Assembly: GCF_020531845.1 (NCBI RefSeq)
Contig: NZ_JAJAVF010000002.1
Location: 148,570 to 212,569, forward strand
Reading direction: 5' to 3'
DNA length: 64,000 nucleotides
DNA from: Methylobacillus methanolivorans
GTDB taxonomy: Bacteria; Pseudomonadota; Gammaproteobacteria; Burkholderiales; Methylophilaceae
Within the stretch, counting starts at the first letter, position 1, and every line of letters starts with the position of its first letter. Below, piece by piece: positions 37,602-46,500 of this stretch. The notes beneath the pieces were generated by a model. It worked only from the letters and a program-made list of their open reading frames with translations. It had not been told where the DNA came from and did not search any database. A program made the position numbers and the translations under genes.

Positions 37602-38165
37602 ATGCAAACGCACCGCGTCTATATCATCCATGGTTACCAGGCTTCAGCGCAAAGCCATTGGTTTCCCTGGGTCAAGCGTACATTAGAGCAGCAGGATTTT
37701 GAGGTACAGGTGCTGGCATTACCAGCACCGGATCACCCGGATATTGATGCCTGGCTGGATTGTCTACGCGACAATATAAAACTGGGTAGCCAGACTTACT
37801 TGATTGGTCACAGTCTGGGTTGCATTACTTTGCTGCGCTATCTTGAGGATCAACAGCAAGCCGTAGCTGGTATGGCTCTGGTGTCTGGGTTCGCTGAACC
37901 ATTAAGTTTCCTGCCAGTGCTGGATCCATTCAGCGCAGCGCCACTGGATGCAGAAAAACTGGTTCGCTTAGTGCCACAGCGCATCGTCATGGCGGCTCAA
38001 GATGATCACATCGTGCCTTACCCTTATTCATTACGCTTGGCCGAAAAACTTGATGCAGATTGGGAGTTATTTGAGCGTGGTGGGCACTTCATGGCACAGG
38101 ATGGTTTTACCGAATTTCCTGCACTTTACGATGTGATGATACGCATGCGTGAGCAAGCCACATGA
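37602..38165 (+). CDS. RBBP9/YdeN-family alpha/beta-hydrolase
   Basis: This 187-residue serine hydrolase has an N-terminal VYIIHGYQAS oxyanion segment. The nucleophile elbow GHSLGC is near 70-75, the Asp lies in AAQDDHIVPY, and the catalytic His in ERGGHFMAQDG. This pattern fits the YdeN/RBBP9 family of small cytoplasmic hydrolases. ATG 37602 follows GGGGAAC by six bases; a GTG four codons upstream is less likely. The VOC gene starts 13 bases downstream. The substrate is unknown. Confidence 0.88.
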   Translation: MQTHRVYIIHGYQASAQSHWFPWVKRTLEQQDFEVQVLALPAPDHPDIDAWLDCLRDNIKLGSQTYLIGHSLGCITLLRYLEDQQQAVAGMALVSGFAEPLSFLPVLDPFSAAPLDAEKLVRLVPQRIVMAAQDDHIVPYPYSLRLAEKLDADWELFERGGHFMAQDGFTEFPALYDVMIRMREQAT

Positions 38166-38178
38166 GCGAGGAGGGAGC

Positions 38179-38550
38179 ATGAAGAAAGTAACCCAGCAAG
38201 TCGTACCTGCAGTGCGTGTGGCTTCTTATGCACTGAGCAAACCCTTTTATGAAAAACTCGGCTTCCGTGAATTGTGGACCCACCAATTCGAGCCGGGGTT
38301 ACCCTTTTTTGCCGCGATTGCACGGGATGACATGCAGGTATTCCTCACCGAGCACACTGGCGATTGTGCTTTTGGCGCATTAGTACATTTTTACGTGGAT
38401 GATGTCGATGCAGTGCACCTTGAGTTCCTGCAGCAGGGCTTGCATGTGACTGAGCCACCTGGCAATGATCTTGGGCCAAGTGTGCGTAATATGCTGATGG
38501 TGGACCTCGATGGCAACCGGCTGAACTTTGTGACCGTGACAGAGCCGTGA
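38179..38550 (+). CDS. VOC family protein (glyoxalase/bleomycin-resistance type)
   Basis: This 123-residue single-domain vicinal-oxygen-chelate fold protein has paired beta-alpha-beta units: VVPAVRVASYALSKPFYEKLGF and ALVHFYVDDVDAVHLEFLQQG, ending DLDGNRLNFV. Such proteins bind drugs or metals, or act as dioxygenases or isomerases; the specificity is not readable here. AGGAGG just before ATG 38179 decides the start. It is followed, with a near overlap, by an SMR efflux pump, so a drug-binding and export pairing is possible but unproven. Confidence 0.85.
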   Translation: MKKVTQQVVPAVRVASYALSKPFYEKLGFRELWTHQFEPGLPFFAAIARDDMQVFLTEHTGDCAFGALVHFYVDDVDAVHLEFLQQGLHVTEPPGNDLGPSVRNMLMVDLDGNRLNFVTVTEP

Positions 38551-38552
38551 AT

Positions 38553-38885
38553 ATGCAGCACTGGATCTACCTGGCGATTGCCATCGTTGCCGAGGTGATC
38601 GCTACTTCGGCTCTCAAGGCCAGCGATGGCTTTAGTCAATGGCTGCCCAGTGTGTTGGTCGTGGTTGGCTATGGTTTGGCATTTTACTTTTTAGCACTGA
38701 CCTTGCGCAGCATTCCGGTTGGCATTGCCTACGCGATTTGGTCGGGGTTAGGCATTGTCTTGGTGACGTTAATTGCACTAGTGTTGTATGGGCAAAAGCC
38801 AGATTTGCCAGCCGTCATCGGCATGGCATTGATCATCACTGGCGTTGTGGTGATGCAATTATTTTCCAGGACGACTGGCCATTGA
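38553..38885 (+). CDS. Small multidrug resistance (EmrE/SugE-type) efflux protein
   Basis: This 110-residue four-helix inner-membrane protein of the SMR family contains the essential Glu of helix 1 in IVAEVIATSALK. IAYAIWSGLGIVLVTLI in helix 3 is as in EmrE. The EmrE-like rather than SugE-like sequence suggests export of quaternary ammonium cations by proton antiport. The start is ATG 38553; a GTG at 38547 overlapping the VOC stop is an alternative that adds two residues. It functions as a dimer in the family. Confidence 0.9.
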   Translation: MQHWIYLAIAIVAEVIATSALKASDGFSQWLPSVLVVVGYGLAFYFLALTLRSIPVGIAYAIWSGLGIVLVTLIALVLYGQKPDLPAVIGMALIITGVVVMQLFSRTTGH

Positions 38886-38950
38886 AATCAATACGCAGCA
38901 TGTGATTGCGTATTCAGGGTATGTACCCTCCAACACGAAAGGAATAAATA

Positions 38951-39355
38951 GTGGCTGCACCATGGCTGACGGTATTAAAGGTGGTTCCCTGGATTGAAGT
39001 GATTCGTAAGGCCCCAGAGATTGCAGATGGGGCGAGAAAGTTTTGGCACGCCGTCTCTGGCAAGCAGGAATATCAGGAGCCCGAGGCTTATGATGTGCCT
39101 TACAGCGAGCTGGATAACGCTAATGACAGGGAGGCCCGCGTTCAGTCGCTGGAAATGCAGCTAGCCAAACTACAAACCCAGATGGTGGAGTCTTCTAAAT
39201 TATTGAAAACTTTGGCTGATCAGCATGAGCAACTTGTTGCCAACCTGGAAGATAGTCGCCGCCGTCTTGGCCGGTTATCCAGAATGACCATGGTGCTGGT
39301 CGTGGCACTGCTGGCTGTGGCGGCTTGGATCTGGCATTTGCCGCCGCAGATGTAG
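38951..39355 (+). CDS. Tail-anchored coiled-coil protein, unknown function
   Basis: The protein is 134 residues from a GTG start with AAAGGA eight bases upstream. The N-terminal part (PWLTVLKVVPWIEVIRKAPEI) may be amphipathic. A long coiled coil spans about 58-105 (repeated LE/LQ heptads). A single membrane helix at 112-129 (MVLVVALLAVAAWIWHL) places it as a C-terminal membrane-anchored protein. I do not recognise a named family. It precedes the EEP gene by 19 bases, perhaps co-transcribed. Confidence 0.65.
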   Translation: MAAPWLTVLKVVPWIEVIRKAPEIADGARKFWHAVSGKQEYQEPEAYDVPYSELDNANDREARVQSLEMQLAKLQTQMVESSKLLKTLADQHEQLVANLEDSRRRLGRLSRMTMVLVVALLAVAAWIWHLPPQM

Positions 39356-39374
39356 CCACTGAGGGCCTGCTCCC

Positions 39375-40487
39375 ATGATATTGGCTTATAGCCTATCGGC
39401 ATTGACCGTGTTGTTGACGCTCGGCTCTTTGGTGCGTCGCAATGAGTGGTGGTTTCGTGGCCTAGATTTTCCGCGCTTGCAAATCATTACCCTTGGCTTG
39501 CTTGCACTGCTGGCCTTGATGCTGATAGAAGCGCCATGGTCGCCCTTACGCTGGGGCATGTTGGCAGCCTTGTTGCTGGCCTTGTGGCATCAGTTGCGTA
39601 TGGTGATCCCTTATACCCATCTTTGGCCTGATGAAGTCAAGGTGATTGACCCCCGGCATTATCGACCCGACAAACAATTGTCCATGATAGTCGCCAATGT
39701 ACTGATGACGAATAACCAGCATTTCAAGCTGATTGAGCAAGTCAGGCTACTCAAGCCTGATGTGCTACTGACGCTGGAGTCAGACCGCATATGGGAACAG
39801 GCCATGACGGCGATTGAACGTGAATATCCTCACGTGGTGCGGGTGCCGCTGGATAATCTCTATGGTATGCATCTCTATAGCCGCTTGCCCTTGCGTACGC
39901 CAGAGGTGAAGTTTTTGCTGAGCCCGGAAATTCCCTCGATCCATGCGACGGTGATATTGCCTTGTGGTGCGCCAGTCAGGCTGCACTGCCTGCATCCCGA
40001 GCCGCCTAGCCCCACCGAGGCACCTGATTCTACTTTGCGGGATGCGGAGTTATTGATTGTGGGGCGTGAGGTTGGCAATACGGAGGGTAGCGTGATCGTG
40101 ATGGGCGATCTCAATGACGTGGCTTGGTCGCGTACCACGCGTCTTTTCCAGCGCGTAAGTGGTTTGCTTGATCCGCGTAAGGGGCGTCATCATATCAACA
40201 CTTATCACGCGGATTACCCTTTCCTGCGTTGGGCATTGGATCATATCTTCCATAGCACCGATTTTGGCCTGGTAAAAATGCAGCGCTTGCCGCATATTGG
40301 CTCAGATCACTTCCCGGTATTCACTCATCTGCAGTTGGAACGTCACCTGGAGTTTGTTCACACACCAGAATTGGCATCGCCTGACGACCAGGAGGAAGCA
40401 GAAGAAAAAGTGGAAGAAGGGGTGGAAAAAGCCGAGCAGTCTGGTTTCGAGGTTTCAGCAAGCGTTAAGCCGCTTGGGCCGATGTGA
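39375..40487 (+). CDS. Membrane-anchored endonuclease/exonuclease/phosphatase (EEP) family protein
   Basis: In this 370-residue protein, three predicted membrane helices fill the first 80 residues. The EEP catalytic fold follows, with ANVLMTN (Asn), LTLESD (metal Glu), MGDLNDVAW (catalytic Asp-Leu-Asn), LDHIFHS, and the final GSDHFPVF (His). EEP proteins cleave phosphodiesters in DNA, RNA or lipids; the periplasmic orientation and target cannot be determined. The last 40 residues are Glu/Lys-rich. Its 3' end overlaps the convergent GGDEF gene by 23 bases. Confidence 0.85.
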   Translation: MILAYSLSALTVLLTLGSLVRRNEWWFRGLDFPRLQIITLGLLALLALMLIEAPWSPLRWGMLAALLLALWHQLRMVIPYTHLWPDEVKVIDPRHYRPDKQLSMIVANVLMTNNQHFKLIEQVRLLKPDVLLTLESDRIWEQAMTAIEREYPHVVRVPLDNLYGMHLYSRLPLRTPEVKFLLSPEIPSIHATVILPCGAPVRLHCLHPEPPSPTEAPDSTLRDAELLIVGREVGNTEGSVIVMGDLNDVAWSRTTRLFQRVSGLLDPRKGRHHINTYHADYPFLRWALDHIFHSTDFGLVKMQRLPHIGSDHFPVFTHLQLERHLEFVHTPELASPDDQEEAEEKVEEGVEKAEQSGFEVSASVKPLGPM

Positions 40488-41643
40488 TGCGGTTACGCCC
40501 ATGGTGCTTGGATTGATAGAGTGCCGAATCGGCTTGCTCCATCAGGCTATTCAATGAATGCGCGATTTGATCGCTAGCCGCCACTGCAATACCAATGCTC
40601 AGGGTAATCGATAAGCCATCTTGTTTTAATTTTTCAGTGGCATGGGCAAAAGAGTTTTGCAAACGCTCGGCTACATCCTGAGCCTCTTTCTCCCCGCTTG
40701 CAGGCAGGATAATCACAAACTCATCACCACCTTGGCGCGCAAAGAGGTCTGAGCTGCGTAATTGGTTATGCACAATATCGGCAAACGTGCACAGCAACTG
40801 ATCGCCAAATGCGTGTCCTAATTTATCGTTGACTTGCTTGAAGTGATCAATATCAACCAATAGTAGTGCTGTGACCGGGTGCGCGTCTGACTGGCGACGC
40901 ATCGAGTTGTTTTCAATCGCAGCTTTCAGTCCTTCTCGGTTAAGAGCCGAAGTCAATGGGTCACGTAAGGCACGGCCTATCCAGTTGCGGTTGATGCGTT
41001 CCATGATCATTAACAGCATGGACATGTTCCACAGTGGACCAATGATCGCAGCGAGCAAAATGGTCCACATATTGATCCCACCAGACGCAAAGACAGATTC
41101 CCCTCCTAAATGGTGCGTTAGGCCGGCGATGGCACGCATCGCAAAGACTGCAGTTGCCATGGTGAAAATGCCAGAAACTAGGTAGGCCGAGGTGATATCC
41201 TCAGTCCTGGCAATACGGAAGGTGCTTTTGGCAACACAGTAGGCGTAGAAACCACAGGTGAGCGCAGTGAGTACGGTTCTTTCTGCATAGTAACTATCGG
41301 CATCCTGCATCAGGATGAACAGCACGGTGAGTATGCCAAGAAACAGCAAGTGCGGCTTTACAGCAATGCGTCGACGGTGATACAAGCGTTGAGTGGTCGC
41401 CATCAGCAGGTAATAGCCAATGATGGCCAGCATATTGGCCAGTACAATGCTGTAGAAATCTGGAATGATGTCACGGAATGTCAGCAGGAGAATCCCGCTA
41501 CCCGTAGCAATATTGCTGATACCCCAATACTTCAGCCAGCGATCAAAACGCCCTGTGGTGCTGAGAGCAAACAGCACGAGTCCCGTCGTTGTGGCAAACA
41601 GGCCGACGAGGAAGTAAATGGTTTTGACATCAAGCTGCAGCAT
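40465..41643 (-). CDS. Membrane-bound diguanylate cyclase (GGDEF)
   Basis: This 392-residue c-di-GMP synthase has about seven membrane helices in the first 215 residues, a MASE-like input region. The GGDEF domain contains the active site RQGGDEFVIILP. The inhibitory I-site RxxD is intact as RSSD, exactly five residues before GGDEF, so product inhibition is expected. DPLTSALNREGL and DIDHFKQVNDKLGHAFGD match the nucleotide-binding pattern. It is convergent with the EEP gene (23-base overlap). The PilZ protein at 5994 is a possible but unproven effector. Confidence 0.95.
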   Translation of the reverse strand: MLQLDVKTIYFLVGLFATTTGLVLFALSTTGRFDRWLKYWGISNIATGSGILLLTFRDIIPDFYSIVLANMLAIIGYYLLMATTQRLYHRRRIAVKPHLLFLGILTVLFILMQDADSYYAERTVLTALTCGFYAYCVAKSTFRIARTEDITSAYLVSGIFTMATAVFAMRAIAGLTHHLGGESVFASGGINMWTILLAAIIGPLWNMSMLLMIMERINRNWIGRALRDPLTSALNREGLKAAIENNSMRRQSDAHPVTALLLVDIDHFKQVNDKLGHAFGDQLLCTFADIVHNQLRSSDLFARQGGDEFVIILPASGEKEAQDVAERLQNSFAHATEKLKQDGLSITLSIGIAVAASDQIAHSLNSLMEQADSALYQSKHHGRNRITSAQAA

Positions 41644-41782
41644 GTCTGTGGGCGAAGGCCTATTAGAGTGAGTGATTATAACGACTTATCCCTGAAAAAT
41701 CTTGGTGTTGGGCTCGTGCCGGCATCGCTTTGCAAGGTTTTGCACTGAATCGTGACAGTGGCACAATCGATGTAGGAGGTGG

Positions 41783-41820
41783 TGGCTATATACAACCACC
41801 ATGGTGGTTGTATATAGCCA
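41783..41820. repeat. Perfect 38-bp palindrome
   Basis: The sequence 41783-41820 equals its own reverse complement. It begins tggctatatacaacc, is centred on ccaccatggtgg, and has no spacer. It sits in the divergent interval between the GGDEF gene (start 41643) and the sigma factor gene (start 41915). There is no T run, so it is unlikely to be a terminator. The AT-rich flank (41821-41860) may hold the sigma-gene promoter. A repressor operator or a cruciform-prone site are the leading guesses. Confidence 0.75.
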
Positions 41821-41914
41821 ATTTAATAAATGTTTGAAAAATTTATCTATTTATATCAATAGTTTGAATATTGGCATTGATATTGCTGATAAAAACACAC
41901 CTGAATGAATCCGC

Positions 41915-42430
41915 ATGCCCATGTCCCAAGATCATCTCTGCAAGCAAGGCGTGATCCAGCTGCTCTACCAAGAGCATCATGCTTGGTTGCGGGCGTGGAT
42001 TAACAAAAAGCTTGGTTGCCGACAGGGCGCTGCTGATCTAGCGCAAGATACCTTCCTGAGTCTCCTCCTTAAAGCTGATCTACCAGTCTTGCAAGAGCCC
42101 CGGGCTTATTTGAGCCGCGTGGCGCATGGTCTGATGGTCGATCAATTGCGACGGCGTGATCTGGAGCGTGCCTACCTAGAGGCCCTGGCGCAGTTTGCAC
42201 CTGTAGAGGTGGCCTCTCCTGAAGCGCGTGCGATGGTGTTGGATATCTTGATCAAGCTCGACATCATGCTGGATGGCTTGCCAACAAAAGTGCGTACAGC
42301 CTTTTTGCTTTTGCAACTTGAGGGTCTCAGCTATAGCGACATTGCCAACCAGCTTGGCGTAAGCACACGTACCGTGGGCAACTATGTGGCCAGGGCCATG
42401 TTGCAATGCATGGTCTTGCTTGAAGAGTAG
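41915..42430 (+). CDS. fecI: FecI-like ECF sigma factor
   Basis: This 171-residue ECF sigma factor of the iron-starvation (FecI) type has region 2 as QGAADLAQDTFLSLLLKAD. Region 4 is LPTKVRTAFLLLQLEGLSYSDIANQLGVSTRTVGNYV. It is directly followed by a FecR-type anti-sigma/regulator and an STN-domain TonB receptor, the standard surface-signalling triad. The start is ATG 41915; ATG 41921 is two codons later. I use the symbol for the type, since the signal and regulon are unknown. Confidence 0.85.
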   Translation: MPMSQDHLCKQGVIQLLYQEHHAWLRAWINKKLGCRQGAADLAQDTFLSLLLKADLPVLQEPRAYLSRVAHGLMVDQLRRRDLERAYLEALAQFAPVEVASPEARAMVLDILIKLDIMLDGLPTKVRTAFLLLQLEGLSYSDIANQLGVSTRTVGNYVARAMLQCMVLLEE

Positions 42431-42446
42431 GGCCGGAACAATTGCC

Positions 42447-43409
42447 ATGGATGATCGCATGATCAAGCCAACCCCGGCGATGCGTGCTGCTAGTGAGTGG
42501 TATGCCAGGCTGGCATCAGGCGAGCGTTCTACAGAAACGCAGCAAGCCTGGCGCACCTGGCTGGATGCTGATCCAGCACACCAAAGCGCTTGGCAACAAT
42601 TGGAGCGTGTCACCCAGCATTTTGGCCAAGTGCCTTCCGAGGTCGGCATGGCAACGCTGCAACTGCCGCCAGTGGCTGATCGTCGACGTATCATCAAGCA
42701 CCTTGCCTTGTTCCTGACGGCTAGCGCTACCGGGTTATATGCTTATCGCGAGCAACCCTGGCGGGGTATGCTGGCAGACGCCAGCACCAAGGTAGGCGAG
42801 CATACACAGATTGCACTGGAAGATGGTACCAGCCTGCACTTGAATACCAACAGTGCCGTCAATGTGCGCTATTCGGCTACCGAGCGTGTAATCGAATTGA
42901 TCCAGGGTGAGGTTTATATTGAAACAGCGCATGAGGCAACCACGACTTATCGCCCTTTTAGGGTAGAGACCCGCCATGGCCGCGCTACTGCACTGGGCAC
43001 TCGTTTCAGTGTGCGCGATTTATCGCATCAGACCAAAGCCTCCGTGTTTGAGGGGGCGGTAGCCATTAAGCCTCGCTACTTCGGGGGAGAAGCCATGCGG
43101 TTGAATGCAGGTGAATCCATCACATTTACCGACCAAAAGTTCGCAGGTAAGCTGGCGGCACGTGCAACAGATATGGCCTGGATCAATGGCATAGTCGTGG
43201 TCTACGCCATGCGCCTTGATGACTTTACCCAGGAAATCGCACGCTACAAGGCTGGTGTCCTGCGCTGTGATCCCGCGGTTGCCAGCCTGCAAATATCAGG
43301 CTCTTTCCCCACCCAGGACATGGAGTCTGTTTTGCAGACTCTAGAGCGTACGTTACCTGTAAGGGTAGAGCGCTTCACCCGGTTTTGGGTCACACTCGTG
43401 CCAGCTTGA
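42447..43409 (+). CDS. fecR: FecR-like transmembrane sigma regulator
   Basis: This 320-residue protein has an N-terminal cytoplasmic domain (AASEWYARLASGERS ... WRTWLDADPAHQSAWQQL) that binds the sigma factor. A membrane segment near 83-97 (HLALFLTASATGLYA) leads to a periplasmic FecR domain with TSLHLNTNSAVNV and LIQGEVYIET. The C-terminal STN-like segment (GSFPTQDMESVLQTLERTLPVRVERF) contacts the receptor. The start ATG 42447 begins 16 bases after the sigma gene stop. It transmits receptor occupancy to the FecI-like factor. Confidence 0.88.
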   Translation: MDDRMIKPTPAMRAASEWYARLASGERSTETQQAWRTWLDADPAHQSAWQQLERVTQHFGQVPSEVGMATLQLPPVADRRRIIKHLALFLTASATGLYAYREQPWRGMLADASTKVGEHTQIALEDGTSLHLNTNSAVNVRYSATERVIELIQGEVYIETAHEATTTYRPFRVETRHGRATALGTRFSVRDLSHQTKASVFEGAVAIKPRYFGGEAMRLNAGESITFTDQKFAGKLAARATDMAWINGIVVVYAMRLDDFTQEIARYKAGVLRCDPAVASLQISGSFPTQDMESVLQTLERTLPVRVERFTRFWVTLVPA

Positions 43410-43510
43410 TGCGCAATCACTAAATTTTTTTCATAATTGCTTTCCGGATTTTCATTCTCGTTCGGCATAGCAGCAAAACAACACAATTTGCTGCATATAC
43501 GGGAGAGAAG

Positions 43511-46500
43511 ATGAACTACGGAAGCTATCATAAGAGATACAACCAGCAAGTCAGGCAAAAAAGCGCCATGGCATTGACGATCAGCCTCATGTTATGGGGC
43601 AGTTCGCTTGCCAATGCAGCAGAACTCAACAAGCACATTCCGCAGAAAATCTATGACATTCCCGCTGGCGACCTCAGCGATACCCTGCCTGGATATGCCG
43701 CTCAATCAGGCGTATTGCTTGGCTTCGATCCCAGGCTCACGCAGGGTAAACGCAGTCCTGTACTCCGCGGCCCTTACACCATAAAGGAAGGCTTTGATGC
43801 CATCCTCAAAGGCACTGGCCTAGAAGCTGTGCAAGACAAAGATGGGCGCTATCAACTACAAAATGCAATCCCCAAAGTCGAAGACAAGCTCCCAGGCGAG
43901 AAATCGGCGATAGATTTTCAACATGTAGACGCAGTTGAAGTCCGCGCCAAGCGCTTCTATGAGATTGGCCCTTTAGGCGGCACCGGTCTGACTAAAGAGC
44001 AAATCCCTGGCAACGTCCAAAGCCTGACTGCCAAAGACATTAAAGAAGCTCACTCTTTGAGCTTGACTGACTTGATGAATTCCAGATTGCAGTCAGTCAA
44101 TGTCAATGACTATCAGGGCAACCCATTCCAGATGGATGTCCAGTACCGTGGCTTTACAGCCGGTCCACAGATCGGAACGCCGCAAGGCCTATCCGCCTTC
44201 ATTGATGGTATTCGCATCAATGAACCGTTTGGTGATGTCGTGAATTGGGACATGATCCCGATGAATGCACTCGCCAGCTTTGATGTGTTCCCCGGTTCCA
44301 ATCCTATCTTTGGTTTAGGTACTCTAGGGGGTGCCCTCTCCATGAAAACCAAGGATGGCTTCAACAATACCAAAATCGATGCTGAAATCCTCACTGGCTC
44401 TTTCGGTAGACGGCAACTGCAAGCCGAAGGCGGCTGGAACAACGGCACTATCGCAGGCTTTGCCGCCGCCAACATCTTCCTTGAGGATGGCTGGCGCGAT
44501 AACTCTCCTAGCAGGGTCAATCAAGTATTTGCCAAAGGCAGCTATCGTGGCGACAAGCTCGACCTCAACCTGAGTACATTAGTTGCATGGAATGACTTGA
44601 CCGGTAACGGCATGATGCCAAACGAAATGTACAAGCAAGACCGTAACGGCGTTTTTACTTCCCCTGACACCACAGACAACCGCCTGCTGCAATTCCAACT
44701 TTCAGGCAGCTATTTTGTCAATGACAACCTTTCTATCACGGGACAGGTGTACAGGAGAAACAGCAAACGTAAACAGCGTGGTGCAGATGTTTATACGGAG
44801 TTTGAAAATCAATATGTAAAAAGAAACCTCGCAGATGGGGAGGTATATACCTGCCTATTTAATAGTACTAATAAATACGGATTGCCAAATTATTACATTG
44901 TTGCAGCGCCTAACGGTACCTGGACCCTAACCACCCCCTTTGTAAACAATGTCCGACAAAATGGGATTGATTATGCATTAGCACAATTACCAGCGGGATC
45001 TTTTAATGCAGATCTTCCAGAAGATTTCGCAGCATTTGCTAAACTACAATTAGAATCCACCAAAAACTTCCAGCAAACAGCGATTTTAACTGCGCAGGGC
45101 GATCCATCAGCAAATATTGCCCCCCCTCCGCCCCAGCCTTGGACAAATAATCAAGCTGAATATAACTATCGCGTTGCGCAGAATCTGGTCGGGATCGCCA
45201 GGAATGGCTTTAATTTCTCAAGAGCGCTCACTGCAGGCACACAATTTTATTGGTGGGAGGAAGGCCAGAACGGCAATCCCAATACGAAATATGTCATGAT
45301 TATTGACCCTAACTCTGTGGTCAATGGCAGTACATGCCAAGGAGATATCAATAATGATGGCCTAAAAGTTCCGGGACCCAATGGTGGTTGGCTTACCGTA
45401 GATGGTGCTGCCTATAACAATGGCACTGGTACTGGTGTGGTAGAGGGCACTCCCACTGCTGTCATCACCGATACCCAAATCGACCAAGTCACCGATGGTG
45501 CTTCGCTCCAGCTCAACTGGAATTATGAAAAACATAAATTCATGGTGGGTGCCTCGGTGGATATGCCATGGGCGAAATACAAAAGCGGGCAAAGGTTTGG
45601 AATGTTCGATGCAGAACGTGAAGGTTATCTAGCCCCAGATGAAATCCGTGACCAATATGCCGCCGCCGATCAGGAAATCAGCAACAGCAATTTCAAGGGC
45701 CGTCAAGTCACCAAAAGTATTTATGCAAGTGAAACCTGGAGTCCGATTGAAACTTTAAATATCACGGGAGCACTTCGCTACAACGATACCAAAGGCAAGA
45801 ACAAGATTGCTTCACGCACGCATGGTTCCTTCGTTGCCAATTTAGCTCAACTGGAAAACTTCCCGAATTATTATGACGTGTGCGTGAATGGTGTTTGTCC
45901 CACGACGGGCTACACCATCCCTGACGTTTCCAAGCTACTGAACGCTGCTGAAAAAGAGAAATTTAGTTATTACTCTCTAAATCCCTCTCTTGGGGCAACC
46001 TGGCAAGCCACACCTGACTTGAATATCTATGGCAGTGTCAGCCAAGGCACGCGTGTACCTTCCGTAGTAGAGCTTGGTTGTGCGTTTGATAGAACTCCAA
46101 TCCCACATTACAACTCAAGCGGTCAAATTGATTACACCATCCCAAGAAGTCTAGCAGAAAACCGAGCTTGCTCTCTGCCTACAACTCTTTCAGGGGATCC
46201 TTACCTACCTCAGATCAAAGCCACGACTTGGGATTTTGGTATGCGAGGCAGATTTAATGATCATTTGGAATGGAATCTAGGAGTTTATCGTACCGATCTC
46301 AGGGATGATATCTACATGATCGGTTATCCTGGCAATCGCAATTTCTTCGACACCATTGGCGACACTCGCCGCCAGGGGCTAGAGGCTGGAATTACAGCAG
46401 CCTTCGAGAAATGGCGCTTACGACTAAATTACGCTCTGACAGAAGCCACTTTCCAGGATAAATTCTGGATGCCCGCCAATGACAATACCAGCTCAGTAGA

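Noticed and set aside
43446..43464. Fur-like stretch before the FecA-type receptor
   Set aside because: Match to the Fur consensus is poor; FecI-type control is more likely.
44113..44520. 135-codon minus-strand frame
   Set aside because: Antisense to the plug domain of the FecA-type receptor.
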